Source: Nocardiopsis quinghaiensis
GTDB lineage: Bacteria; Actinomycetota; Actinomycetes; Streptosporangiales; Streptosporangiaceae
Length of the DNA: 64,000 nt
NCBI RefSeq assembly: GCF_008638365.1
Contig: NZ_ML703340.1
Location: 63,291 to 127,290, forward strand
Direction: 5' to 3'
Below, in pieces: positions 8,472 through 17,816 of the stretch (positions are counted from its first letter, which is position 1; each line of letters starts with the position of its first letter). Below the pieces are notes generated by a model, which was given only the letters and a program-made list of their open reading frames with translations, ran no database searches and was not told the DNA's origin. The position numbers were made by a program, and so were the translations under genes.

Positions 8472-8530
8472 GGCAGCGTCGGCGTGTCGGTGAGCAAAGT
8501 ATGTCTTTCAGGTAAGTAAGGAGTCGGGCC

Positions 8531-8818
8531 GTGGGGGACGACGTCGAGGCCGTCCGGCTGACCGCGTGGGTGCGCGGGCGCGTACAGGGCGTGGGTTTTC
8601 GCTGGTGGGCACGGTCCAAGGCGCTGGAACTGGGCCTGAGCGGGGCGGCCACGAACCTCGACGACGGCCGGGTCGAGGTGGTCGCCGAGGGGCCGAGGAG
8701 CGACTGTGAGCGGCTTCTTGGCCATCTCAGGGGCGGCGCGACACCCGGCCGTGTGGACTCCGTGGCCGAACGTTGGTCCTCTTCCAGGGGGACCTTCACC
8801 GGATTCGTCGAACGGTGA
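8531..8818 (+). CDS. acyP: Acylphosphatase
   Basis: A 95-residue acylphosphatase that hydrolyses carboxyl-phosphate bonds. The family signature [11 protein letters not shown] contains the catalytic Arg, and [16 protein letters not shown] contains the catalytic Asn. The start is a GTG with AAGGAG about 10 bases upstream. The gene lies between mutM and smc as in many actinobacteria. A 365-base gap follows. Confidence 0.93.
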   Translation: MGDDVEAVRLTAWVRGRVQGVGFRWWARSKALELGLSGAATNLDDGRVEVVAEGPRSDCERLLGHLRGGATPGRVDSVAERWSSSRGTFTGFVER

Positions 8819-9183
8819 GTATGCTTGTGGGGTAACGCGATTCGAGCACACCGTGCGACCGCGGCGGCCCGGAAGGGCTCGCGACGGGGATCACGCGGAG
8901 TGTGAGGCGACCACTGTGCGGCGTCCGCGTCGTCCGCACACTTCGGCGCAGACCGGGGTGACCGTGTTCGGATCGTGCGCTGCCACCTGCCCAGGTGTAG
9001 CACTCTGGGTTGTGGCCGTTACGGACCGTTGTAATTCAATCTTGACCAGCGGCGCGCACAGTGAGACTCTGGAAGGCACATCGCGCGACCTTTCGGCCCG
9101 TGTGGGACGACGTCAGTCGGCGTTGCCACGGGATATCGCACGCGCGGATCACCACTGGTCACTCAGCGTGGAGGACCCATATC
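8819..9183. other. Intergenic region acyP / small coiled-coil gene
   Basis: 365 bases without a supported gene. A TTGACC hexamer at about 9040 lies 145 bases upstream of the next start and may be a -35 element; the matching -10 is poor. GGAGG is present just before the ATG at 9184. Confidence 0.4.
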
Positions 9184-9375
9184 ATGGCGAAGGCTCTGTT
9201 TGGCCACGTCGGCGGCTCCGACCCTCGGATGGTCTCGGAGATGCGGCGGCTTCAGAAGCGGGTACGCGACCTTGAGGACGAGATCAGCCGTCTCCAGGCA
9301 CGGAACGACCAGCTCAGCATGGCCGTGACCGAGGCCACTCCCGGCGCGACCGAGCGCGAGCCCGCGCTCGCCTGA
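9184..9375 (+). CDS. Small conserved actinobacterial coiled-coil protein upstream of smc
   Basis: A 63-residue protein starting MAKALFGHVGGSDPRMVSEM followed by an unbroken heptad-like helix (RRLQKRVRDLEDEISRLQ) and a short disordered tail. The ATG has GGAGG about 8 bases before it. The GGSDPR motif next to a coiled coil is one I associate with short conserved proteins of actinomycetes, and its place directly upstream of smc is suggestive. Function is unknown; I do not assign one. A membrane segment, signal peptide or enzyme motif is absent. Confidence 0.75.
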   Translation: MAKALFGHVGGSDPRMVSEMRRLQKRVRDLEDEISRLQARNDQLSMAVTEATPGATEREPALA

Positions 9376-9745
9376 CCTGAACACCGTCGACGTTTCGGCT
9401 CCAGCCAGGCTGGACCTTCGTGGTCGACCCACCGACGGGGACGCCGAGAGCACGAACCAGGCGTCCCTGGCCGGAATCGTCGACGGAGCGGGTCTGACCC
9501 CCGTTCACCGAGCCGTGGTTTTTCCTTTCCCTTTGCGGCCTTTTTATCGTTGTACCCGGCGGACCCTGCTGCAACCCTTCGTGTCCGCCGGACATCCCCC
9601 TCCCCCCACCCGGTCACGGGAGCGCCTGCTCAGTGGCCTGTTCCATCCGGGGACACCGAGCCGAACCCCACCCGTAGGTCACCGCTTCGTGGCACCCTTG
9701 GGTGATCGCGGTCCGTGTCGAAGGTGACCGTCGTGGGAGGTGTGG
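9376..9745. other. Intergenic region upstream of smc
   Basis: 370 bases with no supported gene. A pyrimidine-rich, comparatively AT-rich stretch at about 9518-9555 stands out from the GC-rich surroundings and could be part of a promoter or terminator. The ribosome site GGGAGG at 9735-9740 decides the smc start. Confidence 0.4.
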
Positions 9746-12700
9746 GTGTACCTGAAGAACCTGACGTTGCGCGGCTTCAAGTCGTTCGCGTCGGCCACCA
9801 CCCTGCGCTTCGAGCCCGGGATCACCTGTGTGGTCGGTCCCAACGGCTCGGGCAAGTCCAACGTCGTCGACGCGCTGTCCTGGGTGATGGGGGAGCAGGG
9901 GGCCAAGTCCCTGCGCGGCGGCAAGATGGAGGACGTCATCTTCGCGGGCACCTCCACCCGCCAGGCGCTGGGCCGTGCCGAGGTCAGCCTCACCATCGAC
10001 AACACCGACGGCGCCCTGCCCATCGACTACACCGAGGTCACCATCAGGCGGACCATGTTCCGCAACGGCGGCTCGGAGTACGCCATCAACGGCGACACCT
10101 GTCGCCTCCTCGACATCCAGGACCTGCTCAGCGACTCCGGTATCGGCCGTGAGATGCACGTCATCGTCGGCCAGGGGCAGCTGGACACCGTTCTGCACGC
10201 CGGCCCCGAGGAGCGCCGTGCCCTCATCGAGGAGGCGGCGGGCATCCTCAAGCACCGCAAGCGCAAAGAGAAGGCGATCCGCAAGCTCAACGCGATGCAG
10301 GGCAACCTGGACCGGGTCACCGACCTCACCGCGGAGCTGCGCCGCCAGCTCAAACCCCTGGGCAGGCAGGCCGAGCTCGCGCGCCGGGCCGCCGTCATCC
10401 AGGCCGACCTGCGCGACGCCCGCCTGCGCCTGCTCGCCGACGACATCACCACCCTCACCGAGCAGCTGGCCAAGGAGGAGGCGGACGAGAAGGAGGTCCT
10501 CGCCCGCCGCGCGTCCGCCGAGACCGCCCTCACCCAGGCCCAGGAGCGCGAGACCGAGCTGGACGCGCAGTCGGCCGCCGCGGCCCCCGCCCTCGCCCGG
10601 GCGCTGGAGACCTACCACGCACTGTCCCGCCTCACCGAGCGCCTGGACGCCGTGCGCGGCCTCGCGAACGAGCGCCACCGCAACCTGGCCTCCGTCGACG
10701 AGGAGCCCGTGCACCGCCGCGACCCCGAGGAACTGGAGATGGAGGCCGAGGAGGCCGCGGCCCAGGAGGAGGAGCTCCTCACCCGGCTGGAGGAGGCCCG
10801 GGAGGTCCTGGAGGCCGCCGTCACCGAGCGCGCCGCCGCCGAGGACGCCCTGCACCGCGAGGAGAAGCGGCTGGAGGCCGCCGCCCGCGCCTCCGCGGAG
10901 CGCCGCGAGGGCATCGTGCGGCTGTCCGCGCGGGTGGAGAGCCTGCGCGGCCGCCTGGCCTCCAGCGAGGCCGAGATCACCCGCCTGGAGGAGTCGGCCC
11001 GGCAGGCCGCCGAACGCGCCGAACAGGCCCAGGCCGAGTACGAGATGGCCGCCGAGGAGTCCGCCGGACTCGACGAGGGCGACGCCGAGCTCGACTCCGC
11101 CCAGGAGCGCGCGGCCCTCCGGCTCTCCGAGGCCGACGCCGAGCTCAACCGACTGCGCGACGCCGAGCGCACCGCCGAGGGCGAGCGCGCCGCGCTCGCC
11201 GCCCGCAAGGAGGCCCTGGAGATGGGCCTGGCGCACAAGGACGGCGCCGACACCCTGCTGGGCGCCGACCTGCCCGGGATGCTCGGCAGCCTCGCCTCGC
11301 TCGTGCAGGTCGAGTCGGGACAGGAGACCGCCGTGGCCTCCGCCTTCGGCGCCGCCGCGGGCGCGGTCGCCGTCGGCGACATCGACACCGCCGTGGCCGC
11401 CCTCGACCTGCTCAGGTCCGAGGACGCGGGCCGGGCCGGGATCGTCATCGCCCAGGCCGTTCCCACCGTGCCCCGCCAGGAATGGCCCGAGCTGCCCGCC
11501 GGCGCCCGCTACGCCGTCGACGCCGTCGTCGCACCCGAACACCTGCGCGGCGCGGTCACCGCCCTGCTGGACCGCACCGCCCTGGCAGCCGGCACGGCCG
11601 CCGCCCGCGACCTCGTCGGCAAGGTCCCCGGCGTGCGCGCCGTCACCCCCGAGGGCGACGTGTTCGCCGCGGAACTGGTCCACGGCGGTTCGGCCGCGGC
11701 TCCCAGCCTGCTGGAGGTGCAGGCGGCCGTGGACGAGGCGGGCGAGAGGCTGGAGGTGGCCGCCGAGGCCGCCGGCCGGATCGCCGCCGACCTGGAGGAG
11801 CGCAAGCGCGAGCGCGCCGCTCTGGCCGCCGAGGTGGAGGAGCTCGTCGCGCGCCGCCGCCAGGGCGACCGCAAGCGCAACGAGTCCGCGCAGCGGCTCG
11901 GCAAGCTCGGCGGCCAGGCCCGCTCCGCCGAGGCCGAGTCCGAGCGGTACGCGGCGGCCGCCGCCAGGGCCGCGGACGCGCGGGGGGAGGAGGCCGACAG
12001 GCTGGCCCGTCTGGAGGAGGAGCTGGCCGAGGCCGAGGAGATGACCGCCTCCATCGAGGAGGAGGCACCCGACGCCGACACCCGCGACGAGCTGGCCGCC
12101 CAGGCCTCGCGCACCCGGGCCGTCGAGATGGAGCGCCGCCTGGCGGTGCGCACCGCGGAGGAGCGCGCCCGCTCGACCGCCGGTCGCGCCGAGCAGTTGC
12201 GCGTCCAGGCCTTCGAGGAGCGGCGTGCCGTGGAGCGCGCGGCCGAGCGCCGCCGCACCCGTGCCGCGCAGGCCGTCGTCGCCGGGGCCGTCGCCGAGGG
12301 CGCCCGGCTGGCCCTGGAGCGGATCACGGTGTCCCAGGCCGCCGCCGAGTCCGAGCGGGTCGCCGCCGAGGCGGAGAAGGAGGCGCGCGACGCCGAGCTC
12401 AGGGCCGTGCGAGCCCGGGTGCGCGAGCTGTCCGTGGAGCTGGAGAAGCTGACCAGTTCGGCGCACAGCGGCGAGGTGGCCCGTGCCGAGCGGCGCATGC
12501 GCCTGGAGCAGCTGGAGACCAGGGCGATGGAGGAGATGGGCGTGGACGTGCCCACCCTCGTCGCCGAGTACGGGCCCCGGGTGCCGGTGCCTCCGCCCGC
12601 CGACGCGGGGGAGGACGCGGTCCCGCTGCCGTACGTGCGCGAGGTGCAGGTCAAGCGGGCCCGGTCCGCCGAGCGCCAGCTCAACCAGCTGGGCAGGATC

Positions 12701-13291
12701 AACCCGCTCGCGCTGGAGGAGTTCGCGGCCCTGGAGGAGCGGCACGCGTTCCTCAACGCCCAGTTGGAGGACCTGAAGAAGACCCGCCGGGACCTGATGG
12801 ACATCGTCCAGGAGGTCGACGCCCGCGTGCAGGAGGTCTTCTCCGCCGCCTACCTGGACGTGGAGCGCGAGTTCGCGGCGATCTTCGGGCGGCTGTTCCC
12901 CGGCGGAGAGGGGCGGCTGCTGCTCACCTCGCCCGAGGACATGCTGACCACCGGCATCGAGGTGGAGGCGCGTCCGCCCGGCAAGAAGGTCAAGCGGTTG
13001 TCGCTGCTCTCCGGAGGTGAGCGGTCCCTGACCGCGGTGGCCTTCCTCGCGGCGATCTTCAAGGCCCGCCCGTCCCCGTTCTACGTGATGGACGAGGTCG
13101 AGGCGGCCCTGGACGACACCAACCTGCAGCGGCTGCTGGTGATCTTCGAGGAGCTGCGCGCCTCCTCGCAGCTGATCGTGATCACCCACCAGAAGCGCAC
13201 GATGGAGGCGGCCGACGCGCTGTACGGCGTGACCATGCAGGGCGACGGCATCTCCCAGGTGATCAGCCAGAAGCTCGAACGCCCCGCCTGA
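9746..13291 (+). CDS. smc: Chromosome segregation ATPase SMC
   Basis: A 1181-residue condensin subunit. The N-terminal head (FKSFASATTLRFEPG) has Walker A GPNGSGKSN at residues 31-39. Long charged coiled coils run from about 165 to 500 and 670 to 1000, and the hinge domain lies about 500-640 (LLGADLPGMLGSLASLVQVE). The C-terminal head has signature LSGGERSLTAVAF from about 1088 and Walker B FYVMDEVEAALDD near 1115. The GTG at 9746 gives the usual VYLKNLTLRGFKSF start with GGGAGG five bases upstream; a GTG at 9740 would overlap that site. Partners ScpA/ScpB are not in the window. Confidence 0.96.
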   Translation: MYLKNLTLRGFKSFASATTLRFEPGITCVVGPNGSGKSNVVDALSWVMGEQGAKSLRGGKMEDVIFAGTSTRQALGRAEVSLTIDNTDGALPIDYTEVTIRRTMFRNGGSEYAINGDTCRLLDIQDLLSDSGIGREMHVIVGQGQLDTVLHAGPEERRALIEEAAGILKHRKRKEKAIRKLNAMQGNLDRVTDLTAELRRQLKPLGRQAELARRAAVIQADLRDARLRLLADDITTLTEQLAKEEADEKEVLARRASAETALTQAQERETELDAQSAAAAPALARALETYHALSRLTERLDAVRGLANERHRNLASVDEEPVHRRDPEELEMEAEEAAAQEEELLTRLEEAREVLEAAVTERAAAEDALHREEKRLEAAARASAERREGIVRLSARVESLRGRLASSEAEITRLEESARQAAERAEQAQAEYEMAAEESAGLDEGDAELDSAQERAALRLSEADAELNRLRDAERTAEGERAALAARKEALEMGLAHKDGADTLLGADLPGMLGSLASLVQVESGQETAVASAFGAAAGAVAVGDIDTAVAALDLLRSEDAGRAGIVIAQAVPTVPRQEWPELPAGARYAVDAVVAPEHLRGAVTALLDRTALAAGTAAARDLVGKVPGVRAVTPEGDVFAAELVHGGSAAAPSLLEVQAAVDEAGERLEVAAEAAGRIAADLEERKRERAALAAEVEELVARRRQGDRKRNESAQRLGKLGGQARSAEAESERYAAAAARAADARGEEADRLARLEEELAEAEEMTASIEEEAPDADTRDELAAQASRTRAVEMERRLAVRTAEERARSTAGRAEQLRVQAFEERRAVERAAERRRTRAAQAVVAGAVAEGARLALERITVSQAAAESERVAAEAEKEARDAELRAVRARVRELSVELEKLTSSAHSGEVARAERRMRLEQLETRAMEEMGVDVPTLVAEYGPRVPVPPPADAGEDAVPLPYVREVQVKRARSAERQLNQLGRINPLALEEFAALEERHAFLNAQLEDLKKTRRDLMDIVQEVDARVQEVFSAAYLDVEREFAAIFGRLFPGGEGRLLLTSPEDMLTTGIEVEARPPGKKVKRLSLLSGGERSLTAVAFLAAIFKARPSPFYVMDEVEAALDDTNLQRLLVIFEELRASSQLIVITHQKRTMEAADALYGVTMQGDGISQVISQKLERPA

Positions 13292-13325
13292 CGGCCGGAT
13301 CCGGACACGCGCCCCCGACACGGGG

Positions 13326-13362
13326 CCGGGGCCGCCCCTCCCCTCGGGAAGAGCGGCCCCGG
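13326..13362. terminator. Hairpin terminator after smc
   Basis: Ten-base arms CCGGGGCCGC and GCGGCCCCGG separated by 17 bases, starting 35 bases after the smc stop. There is no T-run. Confidence 0.5.
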
Positions 13363-13373
13363 TGCTGTGCCCC

Positions 13374-13572
13374 TTTGGGCCTCCGCTTCGCCGCGGCCCG
13401 TGTTCGGGCGTCCGAAGCACGGGAACCTTCGGATCCTCCGGTGTGACGGCTCGTGCCCACGCCGTCGTCCGCCACCGCCCTCAACGGACGGCCTGCGGCC
13501 GCAGTACCTGCCGTCCCACCTACGCATCCTCCAGAACCCCGTGGACGCCCGAACCGGCCCCCTTGGAGCGGA
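13374..13572 (+). repeat. Dispersed TIR-bearing intergenic element, copy A
   Basis: Perfect 12-bp terminal inverted repeats GTTCGGGCGTCC (13402-13413) and GGACGCCCGAAC (13543-13554). The stretch from TTTGGGCCTCCGCT through AACCTTCGGATCCTCC closely matches the reverse complement of 18886-18979. The second arm region again matches that copy, but about 90 extra bases flanked by ATCCTCC split this copy. The outer flanks GGCCTCCGCT and AGCGGAGCC are also roughly complementary. It lies between the convergent smc and subtilase genes. Confidence 0.65.
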
Positions 13573-13588
13573 GCCCGAGAGGCAGGGC

Positions 13589-16240
13589 TCAGCCGCGCGC
13601 GATGGTGATCACCGGGGAGGTCCAAGTCTCCCAGTGCTCGGGGTCGTCCGGGTCGCCGAGCGCCTTGAGCGCACGGACCTCCAGACGGTAGTCGCCGTCC
13701 TTGACGGGCTTGATCTTGTCGTGCCTGTCCACGACCGTGCCGTCCCACGGGTAGCTGAAGAACGACGTCCCGGTCGCGCTGCGGTTCACGTGGTCGACCG
13801 ACACGGCGACGTTGCGGTGCGGGTGCACCGGGCGCCCGGTGCGCTCGTCGATGACGACCATCTCCAGCTTGGTGACGTGGTGGTCGAAGTGCGCGATGAC
13901 GTACGGGACGTCCGGCAGGCCGTCGACCCACTCCATCGTGTAGGCGGCGCCGTCGGGCTGCTCCTCGAACGTGCCGCCGTCCTCGCTCGCGCACTCCAGG
14001 CCGGAGAAGGCGCCGCAGTCGGTGATCCTGGTCAGCCAGGGCAGGTCGATGGTCTCGCCCGTGCCGTCGGTGATCGGGGTCATCGCCTCGATCTCCTGGT
14101 AGTCGCCGTTGTATGCGGCGTAGGGGACGCGGTAGGTCTCGCCGTCCGCCTCGGCCACGGTGACGTACCCGCCGTAGATCATCTGGGAGAAGTCCCGGGC
14201 GGGCGGGGTGACGGTCACCTGGACCTCGGCCGACCCGCCGGGGGCCACGGTCACCTCGCCGGTGTCGAAGGCCACCTCGGCGAAGCCGTCGTTGTACTCG
14301 GGCGTGAAGGTGCTGCCGTGGGTGCCCAGGGCGGCCTCGTGGCCCAGTTCGTACGTGGCCTCCGCGTCACCGTCGTTGGTGATGGTGATCGTCTTGGTCA
14401 CGGCGCCCTCGGTGGCGCCCAGTGACAGCTTGCCGGGGGCCACGGCCGTGGTGGCCAGCACCGAGCCGGGCACGTCCAGCATGCCCGCGCCCTGGCGGTG
14501 CGCGTTGTCCAGGAAGCCCAGGTCGGGGTTGCCCCACCAGGCCCTGGGGTCGGCGCTGTTCTGCAGGACGTCGCGCACCTCGCGCGCGCCCAGGTCGGGG
14601 CGGGCCTGCAGCAGCAGCGCGACGCCGCCCGCCACGTGCGGGGAGGACATCGAGGTGCCGCTGATGGTGGCGTAGCTGCCCTTGGCCACGGGGTAGGTGG
14701 AGTTGATCAGGCCGCCCGGGGCGCCGATGTCGGGCTTCAGGTCCAGGTCGGGGGACAGGCCGAAGGAGCTGAAGGAGCTGATCAGGCCGCCGGTCGGGTT
14801 GGGGACGGTGGTGCTCTCGCCGGTCCAGGACAGCGTGACGGCCTCCCCGTCCTCCATGAGTTCGCGGAGGTGGGTTCCGGAGCCGTTGGAGATCCCGATG
14901 GCGAACGCGCCCTGGTCGACGATGCCGCCGCCCGCGAACATGCCGGCGACGTTGTTGTACATGACCACGCCGGTGGCGCCCGCGGCCAGGGCCGTGTCGT
15001 ACTTCTCGGCGAAGGTGCACTCGCCGCGCACCATCAGCGCGGTCCTGCCCTCGGGGTCCGCCTCCAGTTCGTCGCCCAGGGACGTGCAGCCCCGTCCGAT
15101 CCAGGCGAGCTCGTCGGTCTCGCCGGAGGTGGGCGGCGGTTCGGCCTCGCCCATCTCCATGTAGGCGAGGGTCTCGCCGCTGGGGTTGGCGGTCGCGGAC
15201 GCGGCCTGGATGTGGGTGTTGTCGAAGGAGGCGACGCCGATGACGTCCTTGCCCAGGCCGGGGGCGCCCGCGGAGTACAGGCCGGTGTCGCCCGAGTTGC
15301 CGATGGAGGCGACCACGACCATGCCCTCGTCGACCAGGTTGTCCGAGGCGACCGCGGTGGGGTACTGCGGCCAGGAGTGCGCGGAGCCGATGCTCATGTT
15401 GAGCACGTCCATGCCGTCGGCCAGGGACTGCTCCATGGCGGCGATCATGATGTCGGAGGTGGTGGATCCGCTGCAGCCGAACACCTTGTAGGCGCCGAAC
15501 TCCACGTCGGGGGCCACACCGGTGACCTCGCCCTCGGCGCCCACGATCCCGGCCACGTGCGTGCCGTGGCCGTTGCAGTCCTGCGGGTCGCCGTCGGGCA
15601 CGGGCACGGACTCCGGGTCGCCCGCGTTGAAGTCGTCACCGACGAAGTCGTGGCCGGTGACCACGCGGTCGTTGGGGAAGCCGCCGCCGCCCAGGTCGGG
15701 GTGGGTGTAGTCGATACCGGTGTCCATGACGGCCACGCGCAGGCCCTCACCGGTCAGGCCCAGTTCGTTCTGCGCGGTGTCGGCCCCGGTCATGGGCAGC
15801 GCGGTGTCCAGGTCGGGGGCGCTGTCGTCGATCTCGGGGATCTGGTAGTTGACGACGGGATAGAGGGCGTTGACGCCGGGGATCTCCCGGGCCGTGCCCA
15901 CCTGTGCGTCGTCCATCTCGACGGAGAAGCCGTTCCAGAGGTCGCTGAACGAGTGCCGTTCGTCGTACTCCAGGCCGTACTCCTCGGCCTCGGTCCGGAA
16001 CTCCTTCTGCTCGTCCTCGACCTTGGCCGTGGAGGAGCCCTTGGTGGTGGGCGGGCTTTCGAGTTCGATGAACCACAGGCCGCTGGCCTGGTGGGTCAGT
16101 TCGCCGTTCTCGGCGGTGGGGGCGGGGTGCAGGGGGGCGAGCTCTGAGATCTCGTCGGCGCTTGCCGGTGTGGCCGCGACCAGACCCGCGACGAGTGTCA
16201 ACCCGGCGAGCGGTGCCAGGCGCGTTCGGTGGGGTACCAC
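13589..16240 (-). CDS. Secreted subtilisin-like serine protease (S8 family) with PA domain
   Basis: An 883-residue extracellular protease. A Sec signal peptide ends about residue 28 (TPASA). An inhibitor-like propeptide follows (about 30-130). The catalytic triad is complete: Asp173 in VMDTGIDYTHPDLGG, His228 in NGHGTHVAGI and Ser530 in SGTSMSSPHVAGG, with oxyanion Asn315 in ASIGNSGD. A protease-associated (PA) domain is inserted at about 385-475. From about 600 on there is a beta-rich C-terminal part resembling the Fn3-like domain of large actinomycete subtilases, with two Cys (CGAFSGLEC). The GTG start gives the signal peptide directly. There is no transmembrane anchor at the C terminus, so it should be released. 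It is convergent with smc. Confidence 0.93.
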   Translation of the reverse strand: MVPHRTRLAPLAGLTLVAGLVAATPASADEISELAPLHPAPTAENGELTHQASGLWFIELESPPTTKGSSTAKVEDEQKEFRTEAEEYGLEYDERHSFSDLWNGFSVEMDDAQVGTAREIPGVNALYPVVNYQIPEIDDSAPDLDTALPMTGADTAQNELGLTGEGLRVAVMDTGIDYTHPDLGGGGFPNDRVVTGHDFVGDDFNAGDPESVPVPDGDPQDCNGHGTHVAGIVGAEGEVTGVAPDVEFGAYKVFGCSGSTTSDIMIAAMEQSLADGMDVLNMSIGSAHSWPQYPTAVASDNLVDEGMVVVASIGNSGDTGLYSAGAPGLGKDVIGVASFDNTHIQAASATANPSGETLAYMEMGEAEPPPTSGETDELAWIGRGCTSLGDELEADPEGRTALMVRGECTFAEKYDTALAAGATGVVMYNNVAGMFAGGGIVDQGAFAIGISNGSGTHLRELMEDGEAVTLSWTGESTTVPNPTGGLISSFSSFGLSPDLDLKPDIGAPGGLINSTYPVAKGSYATISGTSMSSPHVAGGVALLLQARPDLGAREVRDVLQNSADPRAWWGNPDLGFLDNAHRQGAGMLDVPGSVLATTAVAPGKLSLGATEGAVTKTITITNDGDAEATYELGHEAALGTHGSTFTPEYNDGFAEVAFDTGEVTVAPGGSAEVQVTVTPPARDFSQMIYGGYVTVAEADGETYRVPYAAYNGDYQEIEAMTPITDGTGETIDLPWLTRITDCGAFSGLECASEDGGTFEEQPDGAAYTMEWVDGLPDVPYVIAHFDHHVTKLEMVVIDERTGRPVHPHRNVAVSVDHVNRSATGTSFFSYPWDGTVVDRHDKIKPVKDGDYRLEVRALKALGDPDDPEHWETWTSPVITIARG

Positions 16241-16671
16241 CTTGTCAACACATCCCTTCTTGGTGCGCGCCGGAGGACACCGGGGGCGCGGGAGTACCCC
16301 GCCGTGTACGACTGTGGCATGCGGGGGGATACGCCGCTTAATGTCCGTACTCGGTTAATCGGCGCGCATAGCAACGAGATCATTGCCGTGTGCCATGAAG
16401 GTGTCAATGTTCACCAAGACTCAATCTGGCCACATAGAGGGACGGGGAGTGCACTGTTTGTTATTTCTACACAAAAATGGACAATATTCCTTTTTGCCCC
16501 TAAAGGTATGAAAGGGAATCCTGGTGGAGCGCGCCGATCCTCCTGCGGATCTGCCCGCGGAACACGGCCGTCCCGGAGAAGGCGCAGGCCAGAGTAGCCC
16601 CCGGGGTGTCCGCCGGGGCGTACGGCGGGCCGAGTAGGCTGGAGGATCTGGGCCGTCCTCGGGCGGCCCGA
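16241..16671. other. Intergenic region between subtilase and B12 uptake genes, with AT-rich island
   Basis: Divergent 624-base region (with the riboswitch) between the protease start and btuF. The stretch from about 16455 to 16515 is strikingly AT-rich for this genome (runs such as TTTGTTATTTCTACAC and ACAATATTCCTTTTT). It probably holds regulatory sites of the protease gene, but I cannot name a definite promoter. No gene is supported here. Confidence 0.5.
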
Positions 16672-16790
16672 CCGGTGTCGAGGGAGCGAAGTCCGGTACC
16701 GCGGCCGCAAGCGGTCGCCAACCCGGCGCTGTCCCGCAACTGTGAGGCCCCGCCCGGCGGGGACGAGCCAGGTCGCCTTCCCGACACCGA
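16672..16790 (+). promoter_or_regulatory. Cobalamin (adenosylcobalamin) riboswitch
   Basis: The conserved cobalamin-aptamer blocks are in order: GAAGTCCGGT near 16688, GCTGTCCCGCAACTGTGA at 16728-16744, and the B12 box GAGCCAGGTCGCC at 16765-16777. The closing P1 helix is GGTGTCG (about 16674-16680) with CGACACC (16782-16788). The genes directly downstream encode a B12-type substrate-binding lipoprotein and permease, which fits the family's use for uptake genes: bound cobalamin represses expression. Confidence 0.9.
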
Positions 16791-16833
16791 CGTCCCCGTC
16801 CTCGTGGGAAGGACAGGCCGTCCCCAGCGGACC

Positions 16834-16863
16834 GTGCTCCTTCCCCTGCCCGCAAAGGAGCAC
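16834..16863 (+). promoter_or_regulatory. Shine-Dalgarno-sequestering hairpin below the riboswitch
   Basis: Arms GTGCTCCTT (16834-16842) and AAGGAGCAC (16855-16863) are perfectly complementary over 9 bp with a 12-nt loop. The right arm contains the AAGGAG ribosome site of btuF, whose GTG start is 2 bases further at 16865. This is the expected output structure for translational control by the cobalamin aptamer. Confidence 0.8.
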
Positions 16864-16864
16864 C

Positions 16865-17815
16865 GTGCGGACCGCACGCCGTCTTCCCCTCGCCCTCCTC
16901 GGAACCGCACTCCTCCTGACCGCCTGCGGCGCGCCGGAGGGCGGCTCCTCCGAGGCCGACGCCGACCCGGGCGCGGGTGCGGGCGCCTTCCCCGTCACCG
17001 TCACCGACGCCACCGGCGAGGTCACCCTCGAGGAGGCGCCCGAGCGGATCGTCTCCCTGTCCGCCAGCCACACCGAGATGCTCTTCGCCATCGGCGCGGA
17101 CGAGCAGGTCGAGGCCGTCGACGAGTACTCCACCTACCCGGAGGAGGCCCCCGTCACCTCGCTGAGCGGCTTCGAGCCCAACGTGGAGGCCATCGTCGAG
17201 TACGACCCCGACCTGGTCGTGCTCGCACGCAGCGCCGAGGAGACCGCCTCCCAGCTGGAGACCGTGGGCGTCCCGACGCTGGTCCTCGACGCCGCCGTGG
17301 ACCTGGAGGACACCTACGACCAGATCCGGCTGCTCGGTGACGCCACCGGCAACGCCGAGGAGGCCGGCGCCGAGGCCGAGCGGATCGAGGGCGAGTTCGA
17401 CGCGATCGTCGAGAACGTGCGCGAGCGCGTCGGCGACACCGAGCTGAGCTTCTACCAGGAGTTGGACGAGACCTCCTACGCCGCCACCTCCGACACCTTC
17501 GTCGGTGACGTCTACGCATCCTTCGGACTGGTCAACATCGCCGACGCCGCCGACGCGGACGGTGCCGCGGCCGGCTACCCGCAGCTGTCACAGGAGTACG
17601 TCGTCGAGGAGGACCCCGACCTGGTCTTCCTGTCCTACGGCGACGAGTCGACGGTCACCGACGTCGCCGAGCGCCCCGCCTTCGACACCGTCACCGCGGT
17701 GAGGAACGACGCCGTCTACCTGCTCGACGCCGACATCGCCTCCCGATGGGGACCGCGCGTGGTCGAGTTCGCCGACCTGATCGGCCAGGCCGTCATCGAG
17801 AACGCGGACCGGTAG
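16865..17815 (+). CDS. btuF: Vitamin B12-type ABC transporter substrate-binding lipoprotein
   Basis: A 316-residue substrate-binding lipoprotein. The signal peptide ends in lipobox LLLTAC, so the mature protein is lipid-anchored outside the membrane. The fold is the BtuF/FhuD type: VTVTDATGEVTLEEAPERIVSLS, then GADEQVEAVDEYSTYP and YDPDLVVLA. The GTG at 16865 has AAGGAG just upstream within the sequestering hairpin; an upstream in-frame start would run through the riboswitch. The permease begins one base after its stop. Cobalamin as substrate is inferred from the riboswitch, as binding proteins for siderophores share this fold. Confidence 0.88.
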   Translation: MRTARRLPLALLGTALLLTACGAPEGGSSEADADPGAGAGAFPVTVTDATGEVTLEEAPERIVSLSASHTEMLFAIGADEQVEAVDEYSTYPEEAPVTSLSGFEPNVEAIVEYDPDLVVLARSAEETASQLETVGVPTLVLDAAVDLEDTYDQIRLLGDATGNAEEAGAEAERIEGEFDAIVENVRERVGDTELSFYQELDETSYAATSDTFVGDVYASFGLVNIADAADADGAAAGYPQLSQEYVVEEDPDLVFLSYGDESTVTDVAERPAFDTVTAVRNDAVYLLDADIASRWGPRVVEFADLIGQAVIENADR

Positions 17816-17816
17816 C

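Noticed and set aside
9614..13420. 1268-codon minus-strand frame opposite smc
   Set aside because: It mirrors the coiled-coil codons of smc and shows no domain; smc on the plus strand has all catalytic motifs.
14498..16147. 549-codon plus-strand frame opposite the subtilase
   Set aside because: It is an antisense shadow; the minus strand has a signal peptide and a full catalytic triad.
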